From Martensiomyces pterosporus (lineage: Eukaryota; Kickxellomycota; Kickxellomycetes; Kickxellales; Kickxellaceae), in the NCBI GenBank assembly GCA_025201845.1, contig MU603933.1, forward strand, positions 179,291 through 243,290: 64,000 nt of DNA, read 5' to 3'. Each line of letters opens with the position of its first letter. Within the stretch, counting starts at the first letter, position 1. Below the pieces are notes generated by a model that made no database searches, was not told the origin of the DNA, and was given only the letters and a program-made list of their open reading frames with translations. This document shows positions 60,801 through 64,000 of this stretch, piece after piece. The position numbers were made by a program, and so were the translations under genes.

Positions 60801-63800
60801 GTCGCCAGCAGCAGACATATCAGGCGGCCACGCAGCAGGCGTCACTGCCACCTCAGGTTGCGGCCGGTTACGCCAGCTCGTCTGTGGACCACGTCTCAAT
60901 TGGCTCGATGAGCGCTGCTAGCGAGCCTCAGCTCAGTACAGTGGCTAACGTCCATGCTCATGGCCACAGCGACGCACACACTCAGCCCCTGCCTTCGCCA
61001 CATCTGCAAGCGCAAGCGCAGATGCAAGCACAAGCACAGCTGCAAGCACATGCCCAAGCTCAGATGCAACTACAGGCTCAAGCTCAGGCCCAAGCTCAGG
61101 CCCAAGCTCAAGCGCAGGCGCAGGCACAGATAGAATTCCTTCAGCGGCTTCAGCAGGAGCAGCTCCACCAAGCCTTGGAGCAACAGCGGCGCAAGATTAG
61201 GGCAATGCATGAGCAGGAGCTCATTCGCTACCGCAGCTACAAGCCCCTATTCAACCTGACCGTTGACATCGTCGAGACGTACCGCAAGTGCCGTCCGGAG
61301 TTTAGGTACGAGAGCGCACGCCGCCCTCGCCGGGTGCTCACAAAGCCGTCTGAGGGCGTGAAGAACGACGGGTTTGATAACGAAAACTCGGACTATATTC
61401 TGTACGTTAACGACGTGATCGGCGACCAGGAGGGCAAGCAGTACATGATCCTGGAGATGCTTGGCAGCGGCACTTTTGGGCAGGTTGTCAAGTGCCAGAA
61501 CCTGAAAACGAGCGAGCTCTTTGCTGTCAAGGTCATCAAGAACAAGACGGCGTACTACAACCAAAGCATGATGGAGGTGCAGATGCTGAATCTTCTTAAC
61601 AACAACTACGACCGCGAGAACAAGCACCACATCTTGCGCCTCAAGGACTGGTTTGTGTTCCGGAACCACCTGGTCTTCGTCAACGAGCTCCTCTCAATCA
61701 ACCTGTATGACCTCCTCAAGCAAAACCAGTACCACGGTCTCTCGACGAACCTTGTCCGGGTGCTCATTCAGCAGATCCTTGATGCCATGACCGTCATGGC
61801 CGACGCACAGATCATCCATGCCGATCTCAAGCCCGAGAACATTCTCTTGGAAGGGATGGAGAAGCCCGTGGTCAAGGTCATCGACTTTGGGTCCGCTTGC
61901 TTTGAGTGGCAGACAACCTTCACGTACATCCAATCCCGGTTCTATCGCTCGCCGGAGATCCTCCTGGGGCTTCCTTATTCGTCGCGCATCGACATGTGGT
62001 CGCTTGGCTGCATCGTTGCTGAGCTTTACCTGGGACTGCCTCTGTTCCCTGGCTCGTCGGAGTACAACCAGCTGTCCCGAATTGTTGACCTGCTTGGCAC
62101 ACCGCCCACAAACATGCTAGAGGCGGCACGGCGTACCGATGAGTTTTTCAACTACCTGGGCCCCAGCACGTGGGAGTTCAAGCCGCTTGAGCAGTATTCG
62201 CGGGAGCGCAAGGTTGACGAGAAGCAGTCCAAGCGCTATTTCGCTGCGAGCACGCTGGAGGAGCTCATTACGACGTATCCGATTCGGCGCAGGATGACTG
62301 ACATGGAGCAGGTGCGCGAGCACCAGTCGCGGATTGCGCTTGTCGACTTTCTACGAGGGCTGCTTCAGCTGGACCCCAACAAGCGCTGGTCCCCTCGCCA
62401 GGCTGTCCAGCACCCGTTTATCACCGGCCAGCCATTCGGTGGCTCGTTCATGCCGCCGCATCCATCTGGCGGATCGCGCGACCCGGGAAACTCCTCTAGC
62501 CCTTATGGCAGCACCCACAGTGGCCACCAGAGCCACTCGAACGCAGGCGCCTATTCGATCCAAGGCGGGTATGGCGGCAGCCAGGGCATGGGCTATTCTG
62601 GCCAAGGAGCTGGAGGAGGCCATGGCACTAACGGCAGTACGATGTATACCACACACAGCTCAGCGCAAGGCCAGGCGTCTATGCAAAGCCTGCCGCTGCA
62701 CAACAGCAGCCACCATTCCGACATGGCTACCGGTGGCGAAATTCAGTGGAATCACGCCCAGCAGCACCAGCAGCAGTCCAGCCAGGGAAATGCGTCAGCG
62801 GACATTAGTCCTAGCATCCCTGGGTCGTTTCCTGTGAACAAAGATGCTGCTGCGTCGCACACGCACGCGCGGCAGTATGAGGCGGATGCGGAACACGGAA
62901 TGCAGCAGCTGCCTACTCAGAATTCTTCGCAGCCAAGCCGGCGCAATGGCAGTCGCCGCAGCAGGGCTACAACTATCGGATATCCAGGCGGACTGTCCCA
63001 CCCGCGAAACGCAGCAATTCTTGGTGGCCCTCAGCAGCCTGAGCTCCAGTCAGCCGACGTGCCGCCTTCACTCGGCTACTCTACCGCAACGCACCAGCTA
63101 CAAGCGGGTTTTTTAGGCGTTGACCCGAGTACAGCTCATGTGGGTGGCTCGCTGGCAGTCGACAGCAAGCTACGAGCTGTGCCGGGTCGTTTTGATGATT
63201 CTCAGAGCAGCAGCAGACATTCTGTATACGGTGGCCGCGACTGGGCCACGCGCTCTGAGGCTGCCCAGCGCCGCTACTTGCTAAGCGAGCGGCAGCAGCA
63301 GCGGCTAGTTCAGCAGAGGCAGATGTATCGGAGCGAAATGAGCGACAATCTGTCGGCATATGATGGCTACGACAGCAGCGACTTGCTCCCTTTGCCTGTA
63401 GTCGGACAGAGCCGTGGCGGCACGCTCGTTGGGACCAAAGGCAATGCGAGCGTCGATATGGGGGCTAGCAACAGTGGGCTGTCATCTTTGTCGGAGGTCT
63501 CGGCCCGTGTCCTGGCTATGAACAATGGCTCGCTCAGTGATCTGCGTCCGCTGATGGCCAGCCCGTCTATACAATCCTCGGCTAGTTCGCGCCAACGGCT
63601 TGGCAGTGCCCGCAGTGGCGGGGACGGCGGCAACCGGCCGACAGCCAGCAGCATCCCTTTGGCCGAGAGAAGCAAGCGGACGTCGCGCAATCCATCAGTT
63701 GACTACAGAAGCAGCATGAACGAGCTCACAGCCGGCCCAGGCTTTGTGTCTGGAGAGCCCACCGCCAATGGCGTCGTTTTCGCAGGTAGATTCGAAACGA

Positions 63801-64000
63801 GGATGACATCCTCGCCTGCTGCCCTTAGGCGGGCCCCGGGTGTCCGCCTTACTAGCAACTTTTCGCCGCTGACTCTGCCTTCTACGCCTGGGTCAGCAAC
63901 CTATAGCTACCAGCAAGCAGCCTCTCTGGATTTCGACCTTCTGCCGGCGACCAACGCACCGTCTCTGCACGGGAGACCTGCTTCGACTTCGAGCAGCAGC
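57887..64000 (+). CDS. YAK1: Yak1/DYRK-family protein kinase, very large, 3' end outside window
   Basis: 2038 codons are open to the window edge without a stop, so the protein is truncated here by the window. The first 1180 or so residues are Ser/Gln/Ala/Gly/His-rich and disordered. A Gln-Ala repeat (about residues 1040-1083) and a charged coiled-coil-like helix (FLQRLQQEQLHQALEQQRRK) follow. The kinase domain is at about 1187-1511. It has LGSGTFGQVVKC, Lys1215 in FAVKVIKN, catalytic Asp1313 in IIHADLKPEN, DFG at 1333-1335, and activation-loop Tyr1347 in YIQSRFYRSPEILLG, which is autophosphorylated in DYRKs. The N-lobe box YILYVNDVIGD is typical of Yak1. A further 525-residue disordered Ser/Gln-rich tail is visible. 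Yeast Yak1 (807 residues) restrains growth under stress downstream of PKA/TOR. ATG at 57887. Confidence 0.92.
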   Translation, partial: MNSNNRSNVPLASYPDNQYFYDDFADQALQDGGAAPHASTSSPMLVAQASASGSGAGLRQAAMMASTDSHTPPTAAAAARIPSYSDQEAHLASIASDPSFHTIVISDGGQNRVPLTASGSFGQGQQLRPKQSFDMAGTSNLAGTSVTLSSSLPASNLFLHGGLGGNALGQSNASGAAGVLHTEHPKVAVHSTQGQAQPAGWGASQVSIGGPLSDQFMDLDVPSGHGATQSQSASAYPSQSSHSISSLSNHHALAQAQWSGRPTSQASMQQPGYPPAMSDTAQGAAAARGAGDHSVNSLSESAYQSVLMDDSFPQASASHSTQAYPVSQPGLPPAGPASATLSAYVSGTHSPFGARGRSRRRPHHAYEYPDPQNASAYSSGSSPAQTPSVLPGLRTANIGGSSAELTNGMEESGVLGNDGLGHSASIQSLSGSIGSDVEASGYPPSAAQAMAAAGAPSPARSAPMYHYPEMAYRPVNMARAGLPQSQQRTDYMGSVPSFTQQTGQSSQTSSQLNQYDSSVPVMYDIQASHQSHLSSLSSGRNSEVAASREQPGSVISISGDSESSGTEAVSSDQATASVGNDSAVGSTGDSHHSHLRAAGTQGSLGAEDAYRGYGGAVMSMSHMRWSTSAKGSPLRTELSSAGIAIGQASTTGGFAQGTIAPATSAMGEAMASRSGSIAGSSYDHTSQQAVQIYATLPRSTLGAHDASSNNGSHTSTDAYPNRASPVTGIAPNAASIHSISAPWSQASPQLSASTGAAARQMQQVGGGGGGSSTYGTQSGASTMQPYQDAAHLHISTSAGGGQMQSLPALATSHSSSSSAANLATASQQQQQPQALSADGNPDRYTKPAANVLSDYYMVNSPTSQQFTEPHTPSIESSSLLPMAEVSQGARAPRTSNMDEINAHSQEYLHRRRRRLTQSRHNRQRSGSTADTAVRLTVSRNTMPLSSPSANSHVSNRSMDEGHGQEYEALAHSRQQQTYQAATQQASLPPQVAAGYASSSVDHVSIGSMSAASEPQLSTVANVHAHGHSDAHTQPLPSPHLQAQAQMQAQAQLQAHAQAQMQLQAQAQAQAQAQAQAQAQAQIEFLQRLQQEQLHQALEQQRRKIRAMHEQELIRYRSYKPLFNLTVDIVETYRKCRPEFRYESARRPRRVLTKPSEGVKNDGFDNENSDYILYVNDVIGDQEGKQYMILEMLGSGTFGQVVKCQNLKTSELFAVKVIKNKTAYYNQSMMEVQMLNLLNNNYDRENKHHILRLKDWFVFRNHLVFVNELLSINLYDLLKQNQYHGLSTNLVRVLIQQILDAMTVMADAQIIHADLKPENILLEGMEKPVVKVIDFGSACFEWQTTFTYIQSRFYRSPEILLGLPYSSRIDMWSLGCIVAELYLGLPLFPGSSEYNQLSRIVDLLGTPPTNMLEAARRTDEFFNYLGPSTWEFKPLEQYSRERKVDEKQSKRYFAASTLEELITTYPIRRRMTDMEQVREHQSRIALVDFLRGLLQLDPNKRWSPRQAVQHPFITGQPFGGSFMPPHPSGGSRDPGNSSSPYGSTHSGHQSHSNAGAYSIQGGYGGSQGMGYSGQGAGGGHGTNGSTMYTTHSSAQGQASMQSLPLHNSSHHSDMATGGEIQWNHAQQHQQQSSQGNASADISPSIPGSFPVNKDAAASHTHARQYEADAEHGMQQLPTQNSSQPSRRNGSRRSRATTIGYPGGLSHPRNAAILGGPQQPELQSADVPPSLGYSTATHQLQAGFLGVDPSTAHVGGSLAVDSKLRAVPGRFDDSQSSSRHSVYGGRDWATRSEAAQRRYLLSERQQQRLVQQRQMYRSEMSDNLSAYDGYDSSDLLPLPVVGQSRGGTLVGTKGNASVDMGASNSGLSSLSEVSARVLAMNNGSLSDLRPLMASPSIQSSASSRQRLGSARSGGDGGNRPTASSIPLAERSKRTSRNPSVDYRSSMNELTAGPGFVSGEPTANGVVFAGRFETRMTSSPAALRRAPGVRLTSNFSPLTLPSTPGSATYSYQQAASLDFDLLPATNAPSLHGRPASTSSSS
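61005..61133 (+). repeat. Gln-Ala coding repeat in the kinase gene
   Basis: Six-base units (caggcncaagct type) encoding alternating Gln and Ala, broken by a few Met, Leu and His codons, immediately before the coiled-coil and kinase domain. Confidence 0.85.

Overview
This is nuclear DNA of a fungus. It carries DBF4 with its zinc finger, Mpp6, Nar1, Caf40/CNOT9, a Yak1-type kinase, fungal-style repeat-rich secreted proteins and small spliceosomal introns. Genes are mostly single-exon, moderately GC-rich, on both strands and about 0.1-1 kb apart. This style fits an early-diverging lineage such as Kickxellomycotina (Coemansia-like). That placement is inference, because no rRNA or other marker is present. 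A run of 10 N at 23099-23108 shows it is a draft scaffold.

Layout. 0.3-8.7 kb: proteasome assembly chaperone PAC2 (-), molybdenum cofactor sulfurase (+), a SETD6/Rkm4-like lysine methyltransferase (-) and CCR4-NOT subunit Caf40/CNOT9 (+). 8.7-14.2 kb: a long stretch with no recognisable gene, leading into an HSF-type transcription factor (14.2-17.9 kb, three exons) whose first exon is only 83 nt. 18.4-25.5 kb: a leucine-rich-repeat protein (-), Fe-S assembly factor Nar1 (-), ribosomal protein uS3 with an apparent GC-AG intron (+), and a small two-exon membrane protein (+). 26.2-35.6 kb: three adjacent genes for secreted low-complexity, repeat-rich, wall-type proteins. 36.5-46 kb: nicotinate phosphoribosyltransferase, an Ngl2-like exonuclease, malonyl-CoA decarboxylase with a C-terminal peroxisomal signal, Mpp6, and Dbf4. 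46-56 kb: secreted GH31 alpha-glucosidase, aromatic amino acid decarboxylase, two tandem paralogous small secreted helical proteins, and a three-exon gamma-glutamyltranspeptidase. 57.9 kb to the end: a very large Yak1/DYRK kinase, open at the window edge.

Most genes are unrelated housekeeping functions (RNA decay and processing, Fe-S and molybdenum cofactor biogenesis, NAD salvage, replication control). Two local groupings stand out. One is the cluster of three repeat-rich secreted proteins. The other is the tandem pair of small secreted proteins, each with a TATA box at a similar distance, lying between an amino acid decarboxylase and a gamma-glutamyltranspeptidase. No transposon, tRNA, rRNA or CRISPR array was recognised. 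Gene calls come from reading translations by eye; family names rest on remembered motifs, not on database searches.
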